Source: Alligator mississippiensis (lineage: Eukaryota; Chordata; Crocodylia; Alligatoridae). Taken from it: DNA of 64,000 bases. The notes beneath the pieces are model-generated. The model was given only the letters and a program-made list of their open reading frames with translations. It ran no database searches and had not been told where the DNA came from. This document shows positions 36,401 through 48,400 of this stretch, piece by piece; the stretch's first letter is position 1; every line of letters starts with the position of its first letter. The DNA lies in contig NC_081828.1 of NCBI RefSeq assembly GCF_030867095.1, positions 51,871,434 through 51,935,433 of the forward strand, written 5' to 3'. The position numbers and the translations under genes were made by a program.

Positions 36401-39400
36401 ACATGAGAAGTGAAGTTGTCCAGAGCAAAATTTTATATAGTAGTTCATCCTTGGTGTGTCTCTTGACTGCAGCCCTAGATTTTTCCACATGCTGATACCT
36501 TTTTTGTTTCAATACATGTTGTAGAGGAACGTGTACTCACCATATATAACAAACTAACCTTGGGAGTGGACCAGAGGCCTTTCCTAAGCTTTCCTTGGGA
36601 CTGATAAACAAAAGTTGCTTTGGCAGAAGGTTCTCTATCTCAAATAGGCAAACTTTGATAAACCAAGGGAATTGGTGAATGTGGAAGAGGCTTGGAGTTT
36701 CTGCAAGTTGCAGGTGCACAAGCTATCTGAATCTTGTATCTCAAGCATTTCTCTTGTATTTTCTCAAGGGGAGAAAATATTGTAGGGAAGGGCTTCTGAC
36801 CAAAGTGGATGAAGAACAACATTAGAAAGGAGTAAACATAGAGCCTTTAAATTAGAGATTATAAATAATCTAGGAATAGCCCAAAAACAAGATGAACAAT
36901 ATTGTGCCTCAGTTTTCAGTGTGCCTGGTGATGTGGACAGTGCGGGGCAAAAGCAGGATACATAATTATCCTGGACCCCTCTCCCTGCCCACCTGTGGCC
37001 CCATCCCACCTGCCTGCCCACTCCATCCAGTGCCTCTGGTGGTAGGTGTGAGGTGGACAGGCTAGGGTGCTCAGGCAGTGGGGCTAGGGTCAGCACCAGC
37101 AGCACTGAAACTGGCAATGGCAGCTAGGAGGAGTTGCTGCCACAGGGGCTGCTGGGAAACTGTATCCAGTTGCTGTGCTGTGCTGCCCCAGCCCCACTGC
37201 ACACCCCAGGGCAGCAGAACCGGCCTCACATGCCATGGCCGGGGATAAAATCCCTTGGTGGGCTGGAACTGGCTCGCGGGCTGTATTTTGCCCACTCCTG
37301 TTCTAAGCATTACCTACTTTGTTAATGCCGCAGGCTCTGGTGAGAAGCTATAATAGTCAAGCCAGGCAGCCCGCTCTCCTCTGTTGGAGTCAGCAGTCAG
37401 AAATGGGAAAGACCAGCTTCTGCAATCATCCTGCCACAGGGTTGCCCCTGTGTGAATGGAAGATCCCCTCTTCCCTTCCCAGAGAAGCTGCTTCTTTGTA
37501 CTTTCTGCTGTGTCTCCATGAAGCTGAGATTGGCTGGGAAGCTAGATCTGAAAAAAACAAAAGGTTTGAGTCACACTGCACACTACCCACTTGAATGCCC
37601 AACCCCCATATTTAAACATCAGTGGGGGAGACCCCGTGCCTCTCCTGATGTTGGACAGTATGTTGCAAATCTCACTCCTCTCTGCTGCCTTAGTTTTACA
37701 GCCTGTACTCCCAGAAATGCTTTTTCCTGCCAAACCATTTGGGTTGGTCTAATAAAAGATATCAAATTCACCCAAGGAACCTTGTCTGCCTATGTCCTTA
37801 GACCAACACGGCTACAACCCAAACCCCTTCTCCTGCCAAAGGTACTCCACTGAGCCTGTGTAACCCAGTGTCTCCCAGCTCCAAGCCCTGTGCTGCAGCT
37901 TGGTAGATTCATTTCACTTTTCCAGATGCTCTGGGCCAATGCCTGCTCCCTGCACTGTGCCTGGCTGTGATTCCTTGGCATGGGTTTCTTGAAGGGCTGA
38001 TGTTTTGATGTTCCCAAAATTAGCCCTGGGGCTAGTGCCCCACCCTTGCTCTGCTCTTGTTGCACTACTGAGTTGTTCCATTGAAACCAATTAGTGTGTC
38101 CACTGCTCTCCCACTATAAGTGGAAGCAAAACCATGGCAAATCAGCAGCTGTTTGCTTACAGTGAAAGCTGACCCTTTTAGCTTCACTTACGTGGGACAG
38201 GAGCACACAGACACAATGGTTACAACAAATCAACTGGCACACGCTTTAAGAGTAGTAAGACCCGATTCCCATTTGAAGGCAATATAATTGCTTTGTGCAT
38301 CAGCAAGCAGAGTTATCTAAATAGCAAAAATCTCCTTTGAGTGGAAGTTGAAGATGACCCTCTACTAAGTCCCTGTGTCCCAAAAAAGTCACCTCTGCCC
38401 TTTCAGACCATACCCTACCTACAGAGGGGCAGATTGGGCTTTGCCTAGCATGATGGGTCACCCTGACCTGAGTGGACTGCAAGTCCTGACAGAACTGCTC
38501 TGACTCCCATCCCAACGCTGGCTTTTTCTGTAGGACAAAGCCTAGCTTCAAGGCCTTGACTAAATAGTCTCACTCCCAGCTGCTTTCTTGGCTGATCCTG
38601 ACAAGTTCTTGTGGAACCACTGAATTGAAGCAGAAAATTAGGGCAGAAAAATCAATGTGAAGTACATGTTAGATAAGCAAAGCTGATCCTGGCCACCTAC
38701 CTCTGTGACAAATCTAGCTGGATTAAGGGCTCAGCTCCCTTCATGTGAGAAGGAAAAACACACAACTCTTTGAACAGCTGCTGTGTGCCGGCAGGGAGCA
38801 TCCTGTCACAGAAGGAGCTCTTTCTGAGCTGCCCAGTTCTTGCAAAAAGGGAATGTTCCTGTGTTAGTTATGACCTGTCACACTGCTTTGCTTTCCCTTG
38901 CAGCACAGGGGAGCTTCGTGGATTCTTTCAGCGAAACAACGTCACATACCTGGCCTTGATCTTTGAGAAGAATGACTCCTTTGTGGGTAGAGAGGTGATG
39001 GCTCTCGTACTTTTATTTTTCCTGCAACGTCTGTGTTTCTGTATCCCCTAGGGGTCCCCCTAGTGCTTGGTACCCTCTGCATAAGGAAAAAGAAGACAGT
39101 TCCTTTCCTAAAGAGCTTTCATCCACATAGGATGAGCAGAGAAGCAAGTTCTCTTTCCACACCTGCCACCTCTGGAGAGTTGGATAGATATTGATGCATA
39201 ACATTAGTGTGGGGCCCTTCTTTATGACCATTACAGTTTCCATAGGTGTCACTTGCCATTTGCTGCAGCTGAAAGAGTCAAAGACCCAGGTAGCTGCAAG
39301 TGTTCCAATGATGACTGAGCCCTGGGTTAGGAACCAGAAATTTCCGGGCTTTGAACCCATTTCTGCACCCAATTTGGGCTAGTCATTTACTCCCTGTGTG

Positions 39401-42400
39401 GCTCCAATGAGGGTTAATGCTTTTCTACTTCTCAGAGCTGTTGGGGGTCAGATAACATTTAGACACTGCCTGGAGGATGTGAAGGGTTGTACAAGGTCTG
39501 CTGGCCTGAAGGAGCTGTGGGCTTCCTACTGCACTCCCTAGGATCAGCTCTTTCCACAGAGGAAAACTGCTGTAATGGGTCTGGTCCCTGGGATGTTCTG
39601 TCTGTGGGATAAACCTGGGAACATTTTGCATTGCAGGTGATCCTGGACATGCAGCAATACGAGAACATTGCTGTCCGGAGAGTCCTGAGCAGCGAGGAGG
39701 AGCTGGTGAAAAAGTACAGCGTAACCACCTTCCCTTCTGCCTACCTGTTTGTCAGCAGTGGCTCCTTCTCGCGTATCTCTGTGTGAGTCCTTGCCTGCTG
39801 GTTCCCAGGCTGCAAATAGGCTCCGTTGTTAGCATGTGTAAAGCAGGCTGAATCCTGACAATAGCAGGCAGTTCACTCTGTACCCAGACCTGGGAATTTG
39901 AATCATGGCACTGCTGGGTTGATGGACAGATTGCCTGTGTTGGGCGTAGGGAGTGTGAATCCTGGCCCTTGTGGGTGATGTCCAGGGTCCTTGGATACAG
40001 TCTGGATGGTAATATTCACAAAGGGTCTGTAAAAGCTGCCGTACCTGTCTATGAGATCTTTTAAAGCTGCTTTACAGAATTTAATAGATAATCCTGTCCC
40101 CTTTCCCAAGAGCTATGTCAGCTGGTTTGAAATCCTCTGCGTAGGAAAAGGACATCCTTCTCTCAAACTCTGTAGGATGTTTTCTTATGGGAATTGTAAA
40201 GATAGGATGTTGCTGGGCTTATCTAACCCTACTGGGACTGAAGTGAGTACAGACTCCTGTTACCCAAGTGATTACCCAGAACCTGCTGTCTTCTGTTCTT
40301 GGCTGCTCTTGTGACTGAATTTTCCCTTCTCTGTTTCTCCCATCATCCCAGTTCAGCCACAAATTGCTTGAAGGATCCTCTAAACTTACTACAGCTGCAG
40401 GTGTTTTGTAGGCTGATGAATAACAGGGCACATGTAAATCTGTCAGGGAATCAAGTTGTGCCTGAACCTCTCTCCATCTAGCCCAGCCTTTCCACTCCTC
40501 CCCCTTGATTTTCTAATTGCAAAAAAGTTCATTAGGAAGCAGACAATGGCTGGTTCTGAAACAGTGGCAGAGAACAATGGGACTGGCACTTGGCCCCTCA
40601 AGTGAATTCCTGCTCCTGAATGGCACATGAAATAGCAGCCAGATGGTGCCTTCATACCCTCAATGGATGATTGATATCAGTTCTGCAGTGCAGGAAAGAG
40701 TGTGGTGGGGCAAGACAGCTCCAAGGCACCTGTGACTTCCTAAGGAAAGGCACAAGGGAGGGTATGGTGCCATCTTGCCCTGCCACCAGACAGCAGGCCA
40801 GGTTTCCCTGGTGGGAAATGTGGAATTTGTATGCTTCAGCCATGCTGCGTGTCCTGCAGGGGAGGGGGGAGGGAGGGATGGAGTGACAAAGTAGAAGTGG
40901 GGGAGGGGTGCTCTTGACGATGCCAGCTTTGCCAAAGAGCTCAGTCATTGTTTCCTTGCCGTGGAGCTGGTGGAGGGGAAAATTGCTTGTGACGAAGCCG
41001 TCTCTCCACCATCTGCTTGAAAACAAACATCACGCGGTGAAAGCAGAGTGGAAAAGTGCTGGCTTCTCACTGTCAGCTCCCCTGAGCATTCAGGCTGCTG
41101 CAACTTGTGCTGCCTGACAGTTTTGCTCATCTTGGGTGGGTTTTATGAGGAGTCCTACCTCCTGATCCCCTGACCTTGACAAGCCATCCAAGAGATTCCC
41201 TCCAACCCTCCACAGGACCTTGAGTGCCCAGGCAGGGAGTTGGTGGTGGTTAGTGGGCAGGGATGAGTTTCCTCTATACCAGTCTCTGTGCATGCTGGAC
41301 CTCAACCCCTTGGATAAAAGGGTGGTGCTAATTTGAGGGGGGTAAAGCTGACTCCTTCAAAACCAAGTGGGAGTTGTCTCAAATAACAGAAGAAGGGATG
41401 CCCTTGAGAGGAGCTGGGTCCACACAGAAGCTTGTCATAAGCTTCTTCCTGCTTCCCTGAAGTACACTGGGAGGAGGGCGGCACTGCTGGCCCAGTCTGA
41501 GAAGGGAAGAACATTTAAAATGTTTCCTAGTCACCTCTGCCATTTCTACCAGGGAGCTCTAGGAAGCACTTGGCACTTTCCCTATAGTGAGAGGAGACTG
41601 TGGGGAGTAGAGGGTGGAGCAGGGGAAGCAGCTGTGTAAGCTGGAGCCACCCAAGCAGAGAAGAGTTGTGCCCTTACTCAAGTCTAACTCACTTGGGATG
41701 CCTCCTGCACACACCCAGCCATGCCCCATCTTTTGGGCAGCTGGATGGGATTATTCCTCATGGAAAAAGATGGATGTGCAGATGGGTGAGAGAAGCAAAG
41801 TGGGAGAGAATTATGGGCAGGACATGGAAGCTGGGAGGAAGTGTAGGAGGCAGTAGGGTGGTGATGGATGGCTATTGCCAGAGGCAATAATACCAAACCA
41901 GATAGACTAGAAATCTGCTGGGAGAAGGCAGATTTGTTACCCCATTTTCCTGGCATACCTCTATTTCCCTTCCTCTTTCAAAGCCCCATCAACTGGAGAG
42001 GTGAGTTAACAAACCCCAGATTCAAGTGAGGCCAGTTCCAGCACAGGATGTGGAGGGAGTATGTGACTCACCTTCTCTCTCTGACAAGGAGAATGTAGCG
42101 TGTTGGGTCCTATGGATGCACATGGCAAGGATGGGCGCTGAGGGCCACAGCATGTGTTAGCCTGTGTGAAGGCTTCCTATGCTGGAAGGAGCCTATCCTT
42201 GTCCCTCAGTGTGTAGCACCTCACATAGTTAAAAGAGGACTTGCTGCCTGTTGGAACAGAAAAGGGTTTTCTCACACTTTTACTTCTGCATCTTTAACAG
42301 GCAGCTGGAGGCTCGATCTTTCTACACCTACTTCCTGAGGAGGGTGCCTGGGGTCACACGAGACTCTTATAAGCTGACTCTGATGCCAGGCACAGAAAAC

Positions 42401-45400
42401 ACAACAACTCCTGCCCCTGTAAGACATGCAGACAGGTAAGAGACTCCCCTTCCCACTTTTGTCTGTCCAGACACTTCCCTCCACACACATATGGGATGTG
42501 TTGCACTTCTAGCTTTGTGGCAGAAAGCAGAAGCTTGCTGTTTAGTGTGGCGCTGTGAAATATTTGTGTCCCCCAGAGAGCAGGAACCCAGAGAGCCAAG
42601 GACAGCTGAGGGATGGGCAGCTGAAGAGGGGTGACTTGGTCATGGTGAAATGATGATATGCCCTGAGAGTAAGGCTGGGGTAAGCAGTGGTGTAAGGCTG
42701 ATTGGTCTCATTGTCTGAAGGAACACGTACCTTTTGCAGTTGTGGTGGATTGTGGTGAGGCTCAGCAGTAGGGCTGTGCAAAGCTTTGGGTGGTGATTCA
42801 ATTTGGAGGAGATTCGGCCTGATTCAGTGGCCAAATCTCCAAATCCGAATCGAATCAGGGGACCAATAAAAAGGTCTGAATTGATTGGAAGCTCTCTGAA
42901 AAATTTGGAGAGCTTTGAAGATTCAGGTGGTCCCTGCCTGTTGCAGCAGGGAGCTGGAGCTGGACTCGGAGCTGGTAAGTAAGGGGGGAGAAGCTAGAGG
43001 AGGGGGAGGGGACCATGGCAGCTCCTGCCAGGCCCCATCCTCTGCCTGCTCCCCCAGCCCACCCCCTCCATGGCTGCCCTGCCTGCCCCAGCTCCCGGGT
43101 GCTTTTTAAAAAAAAAAAAAAAGCCCCACTCACCAGGTGCTGCCAGGCAGGGGGTGATCCCTGCTGTCCCCCACTGCCCCACGCTGCATGGGGGGCTCTG
43201 CATGAACTCCCCCGCCCATGGCTGTCCCACCCACCCCACCTTTGGCCCTTTAAGAAAAAAAAACACACAAAAAAGCCCTGGGACTCACCAGCTCCTGTGG
43301 CAGCCTCGGGGCTTTGTGGGGCTCGTGCAGAGCCCCCTATGTGGCATGGGGCAGCGGGGATCAATCCCTGCTGGGCAGGAACTGGTGAGTTCAGGGTTTT
43401 GGGGTTTTTTTCTTAAAGGGCTGGAGCTGCAGCAGGCAGGGAAGCCATGTGGGGGGCTGGGGCAGGTGGTCAGGGGGCTCATGCAGAGCCCCCCACACAA
43501 TGGGGGGCAGTGGGGATCGCCCCCCCACCCCCACAGCACCCAGTGCATGGGGGCTTTTTTTTTCCAAGTGCTGGGACCTGGGGCAGGCGGGGCAGCCATT
43601 AGGGAGAGTGGGTGGGGGATGGGCCTGGGTGATTTGGCAGAATCAATTTGGGACATCAGGTATAGATGGAAAGGGGCATGCACTGCTGAAGCAATTGTTG
43701 ACCAAGCCTCCAAGAGCTACTGAATAGGCCTGTGCGAAGTGGCTAGTATTTGCTCCTGCTGGTTCCATTCCTTGCCTGTGCTCTGCAGGGGGCTGCACCT
43801 TAAGACTATTCACGTGTTGAAATCTGTGTTCAAGTCAAGCATGTAGGGAGCAATTGTACTCCAAGAGTCTGCACTGACTACTTTGTACAAAAATGTTGAC
43901 TGGCTGTGTCAGCCTCAAGCCCTGGCTGGTATTGGACCTGGTTCTCTTCCCTGTTCTACCTGCAGTTGTGAAGGGGTGGTGTTAACATTTCCCAAGTTTG
44001 AGAGGGAGGGTGCTTGAATTAGGGCGTTCTTTATTAAAGTTATTTCCAGCTCTGGACCTTGCTTTCAGAATGTGCGCCTGTGTTCAACAGGGCTGAGATC
44101 AGTTGACCTTCAGGGCAGGCCACAGTTAGCATCTAGTTTACACTGCTGAGTGGAACCAGAGGAAAAAAAATGCAAAAAATGCTGGGAGATGCAAGATACT
44201 GGTTTAGGCTATTAGGAAAGGACCACAGGGGTCACTTTTTATGACATGTAAGGTAAATGGATAGCAGTGAAGAATATGGTTTTAAGAGTGCTGTCATTAA
44301 ACAGGTGTCAGTATGAGTTGGGGATTCAAATTTTTAACTACTTTTGGTAATTCAGAGGGGCTGGGAGCTGCTGGATGGGATGTCCCACACACATGGGAGA
44401 CCAGAGACAGAGCATGTGATCAGAACATGGTTGGGCAGAGGCGATGTGCCTTTGTGTAAATAATAGAATAGAGAATGTGCTAGTTTCATTGCTGAAGTGC
44501 ATGTGCAAGTGCCTTTTTTTAAAGGCTTAGAGCATATGATTTAGAGTAGTGTGAGTCACCTCTGGCTGGAAGAGGTGTGGTCATTCCCAGTGCTGCTTCT
44601 CCCCACAGGCCTTCTTACCACCCTGGGCTCCCAGCAGCTAAAGATGAAGTTGCCTCCCACCCCTTCTGCTCAGAGGGGAGCATCTCTCCTCCTCAGCTGA
44701 TGTCAGTATCATTGTAGAAAGGTCACTGAGGGGATCCTGTATCTGATTCTGCCCCCTTCATTACCTGCATGTTTTTTTTCATGGATCTGAAAGGTACCCC
44801 TGCTGATGGCTTTGCTGTGAGGAGCAGCCCCATTGGCAGGGCTGGGGAGCTGCTGTCTGAAGCTTAGTTTACACAACAAAGTTTTCCTGGCAGAGCTGTG
44901 TCAACCAGTGGTGTGAAATATAGCACCCTGTAGCCAGTATGGCAGCAGCAGCAGCCCCCTTCCTCTGCCCCTGTCTGGATACAGCTGTACCAACAGAAGA
45001 AGGGCTTTTGTCAGCTTAGCTTGCTGAGTTGAAGAGGTGGTGTAGCTAAACAGGCAGGAAAAAAACTCTTTTCTAGTGCCATGTGCCTTATGTCCACTAG
45101 AGGGCTCTCCCAGCATAATTATGCCAATCTGAGAAACCCTTAGGAACAAAACTATTATGACTCTTCTCCCTGTGCAAAACAGGGATCAGACCATTTGGGT
45201 CTTGGCACCAGAGGCTAATCATCATACCCGTAAATCAGTGGTTCTCAACCTTGTTAGGCACAAGGCACCATCAGAAAATGTCAGTTCTTAATTTTCACTT
45301 TTTTTAATTCAGAAAAATAATAGAGCAATTCTGCTGTTGCAAAGAACTCAGAAAGACCATGACAGGTCAGAATGCTTTTAAAATGATGAATTCCCATTTG

Positions 45401-48400
45401 AAATCTCTGGGTTTATCTTCTGAATCATATTTGTACACACAACAGGTGCTAACACTGCATGGCATCCTATAGCACTCCCTTGAAAGGATGCTATGGTACC
45501 GTGGGTGAGAATCACTGTCAGAGAGAGATGAGTGATGATGTCCTCTGGAAGCTGAAAGGAGTTTGTAGGATTTGGCATCCAGCTAGGTAATTTGAATGCA
45601 ATTCAAAGGGTGTGCTTTTATTTTTTAAAAATTAGAAATGTAATGTGGTTTATGTAGGGGGTAGAATTTGTGTTATGTACAAGTGTGAACCAAAACTTCC
45701 AAAAAGCAATGGGCTGTTTACTGAAAGACAGAAAAAGGAGTTAAGGTGCTAATGATTTTATGAACTTTGTTAGAGCAAAAAGTACCAGAACAGTTAGATA
45801 AGAAAGGAAGGTGAAAACATATGGGGCCCTTGGGCATCAGAAAGTTTTAAGAACAGCAAAGGTGTATAATTAAGGGCCTGGAAGGCTCCTCTTTTAGGTT
45901 GGAAAAACAAGGCATCCTTGGAAGAGAGAGTGAGAGGAATATAGAGATTAGGTTGATGGCCAGTTCTGTCTTGGTAAGGTTAGTATGGTACCCCTGAATG
46001 AAGAATGGACATCTGCAGCCTAGGTTCTGAACCATTTCTGGGAGACTAGCACCCCAGAAGTAGATGATATAATTGGAAATTTAACAGGTAAAAGAAACTG
46101 AAAGAGAAGGGTTCTTTGCTATTAATAGCAACTAATGGAACAACACTGTCATGCTTCTCGGGACTCCCAGGTGGCTTAGCCATGGCTTTGAGTGCTGTTC
46201 AATGTTTATTCCTAATATTTCTGTGCAAATGTTGCTTTAGTAAAATAGTGTCATGATGTGGGATGTTACTTCTAGTGCACACTTGGAGTAATCTGTATAG
46301 TAGTGCTTAGCTTTTCATTGTAATAGAAGAATTTTCAGCTGAATTATTGGCAAGTCTGTAGCATTCACAGATGTTTAGGGCTGGAAGGGACCTTGTGAGA
46401 TTATTGGGTTCAGTACCCCTGCTCTGGGCAGGAAAGACTGCTGGGGTCAAATAACCCCAGCAATGTGCATGTCCACCCAGGGTAGTACAGGCTCCAGCCC
46501 TGAGGGTGAAGATAGACTGCAAATTGTAACTGAACTCTTCCTTCTTCTCATGAAATAAAGGATTAGGACTCAAGTTTGTAAAGTGGCTTTTTCTTGCAGG
46601 CAGAAGTCTTGGGGAAATGGCCGTGGCTTTTTGCCAGAGCAGAGCGAAACAGTTCTCTTCCTATAGGCAGGCTTGCTAAATTAACATGTTGCTTTTTCTT
46701 TCCAGCTCCAAGCTCTACATGGCTGACCTGGAATCTGCATTACACTATTCCCTGCGGGGAGAGACAGAGAGGTTCTCTGTCCTAGAGGGAGAGCGGCTGG
46801 CAGCCCTGAAACACTATGTGACAGTGCTGGCCAAGGTGAGCACTAAGCACTCTTCAGCCAGTCATGGCTTCAAATGACTGGATGGTCCAGTTGCCTCCTC
46901 ATCCCAGTAGTAAAAGCCTTGTGTTCCTGATGTAAGAAATGAGACATTTGACAGTTGTCTCACTGTTATCACGGCAATTGGTAGGCTGCCCCATCATGTC
47001 AGATTAGAGGAGAGGTAGTCTAGCAAGTGAACCTACACTTGTCCCCTCACAGGCTGGTTGATCAGGGTTCCAGATAAATCAGTGTTTCCTGGTTTGGTTG
47101 GCCAAGGAGGAGGGCTCAACCTGTTCCTAAATATCACATTCTGACCTGATTTAGCAACCTTTTCTTCCTCTGTGCTTTAAACATACCTATACCCTAGCCA
47201 GACTATAACAAACCCATTTGAATTATGGTCATGTGTGAACCTGCTTTAGGAACTGTGGTTGGGTCCTTAGTCTAAATATTTCAGGAACTAGGAATGGATC
47301 ATCCACTGAGCTGGGAATGAAACCTCCCCCCCTCCCAAATCTGGACTAATCAGTCATACCAACCCTTCTTATAAACCACAGCTGTGAAAACCCACATTGC
47401 CATATTCACAATTCACAACCACCTCCTTTGAACTACCACAAAGTGAAGTCCCTGTGGCAATGATGTGTCTCCCACCTCTACCACAATGCAATATATTTCC
47501 TCCAGTTTCCTGCTTCTGTCTCTGCTTCTGCATGTGAACTGGCTATATCATCAGAGAGTTACCAACCAGTGCTTTCTGTGCTCAGCAGCCTTTGAAGTGT
47601 TGGGAACACCTCTTCTTAACTATGGTATATGGATGACCTGGGAGCTGTCTACAGTCTCCTACATAATCCCCACCCGTAGCCACTCACTTTGAAACATTTT
47701 GACTCTCTCCACCGCCCCGACTTCCAGGATTTTTTGTTTCACAAGACACTAGGTCCTTTGAAATCCTCTTTCACTGGATCAAGGTTCCCTCCCTTTACCT
47801 TTTCCCCCACTCCACCCCCTTTACTGCTCATAAGGAGCTATTTTACTGTGATATAAAATAACTGCTGATCAATCTTTTAGAAACATTCTGGTATCCATAG
47901 AAGTGCCTTTGGGGTGGCCTATTATCCTGTTTTCTTTAGAGGCTTGGGTCTGGGCCTGAAAAGCTTGGAAGAAGCTCTGAGAAGAGCTTCAAGAATGCTT
48001 TAAGGTTCTAGAAAACATGCCTTTGTAGTGAGAGATTTAAGAAACCTGGTGTATATAATGTAGTCAAGAGCAGGTTAAGAGATGACCTGGCAGTGGTCTA
48101 AAAGCTCGGTAAGAAATTCCTGATAGTAAAGGGTTCTTAAATCTTGCACAAACTATATGCTTGTGAATCCCAGTGTCAGAAGCAGATGCTGGGCATGCTC
48201 AGCCTAGAAATAAGGTGCAGGTGTTTAACATTTGGATAGGGGATGGTCCATGGAACTGGAGGGGTTTGTATCCACGCCAGGGCTAAGCATCTGGAAACTG
48301 CACCCATGCCACAGTCAGGAGGTGATGGTGTGGACAGGCAGAAGTGGTGATAGTGTAGATGCAGCTTTCAGCTGCCTATCTCCAGCTCAGCTACTCACTG

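Larger units (their letters stand above)
36258..38903 (+). other. QSOX1 intron 4
   Basis: Contains a GC-rich hAT-type remnant ending at 37300 and a Penelope-type 3' tail at about 37738-37820. No exon or RNA gene recognised otherwise. Confidence 0.6.
42436..46705 (+). other. QSOX1 intron 7
   Basis: Contains the foldback-like element at 42769-43750, a palindromic MITE-like stretch at 44870-45140, an hAT-type MITE at 45236-45517 and a CR1 3' tail at 46362-46505. No exon or RNA gene recognised. Confidence 0.6.

Noticed and set aside
43070..43723. 217-codon ORF in intron 7
   Set aside because: It lies wholly within the GC-rich inverted-repeat element, reads through poly-A and C-runs, and has no protein-like composition.
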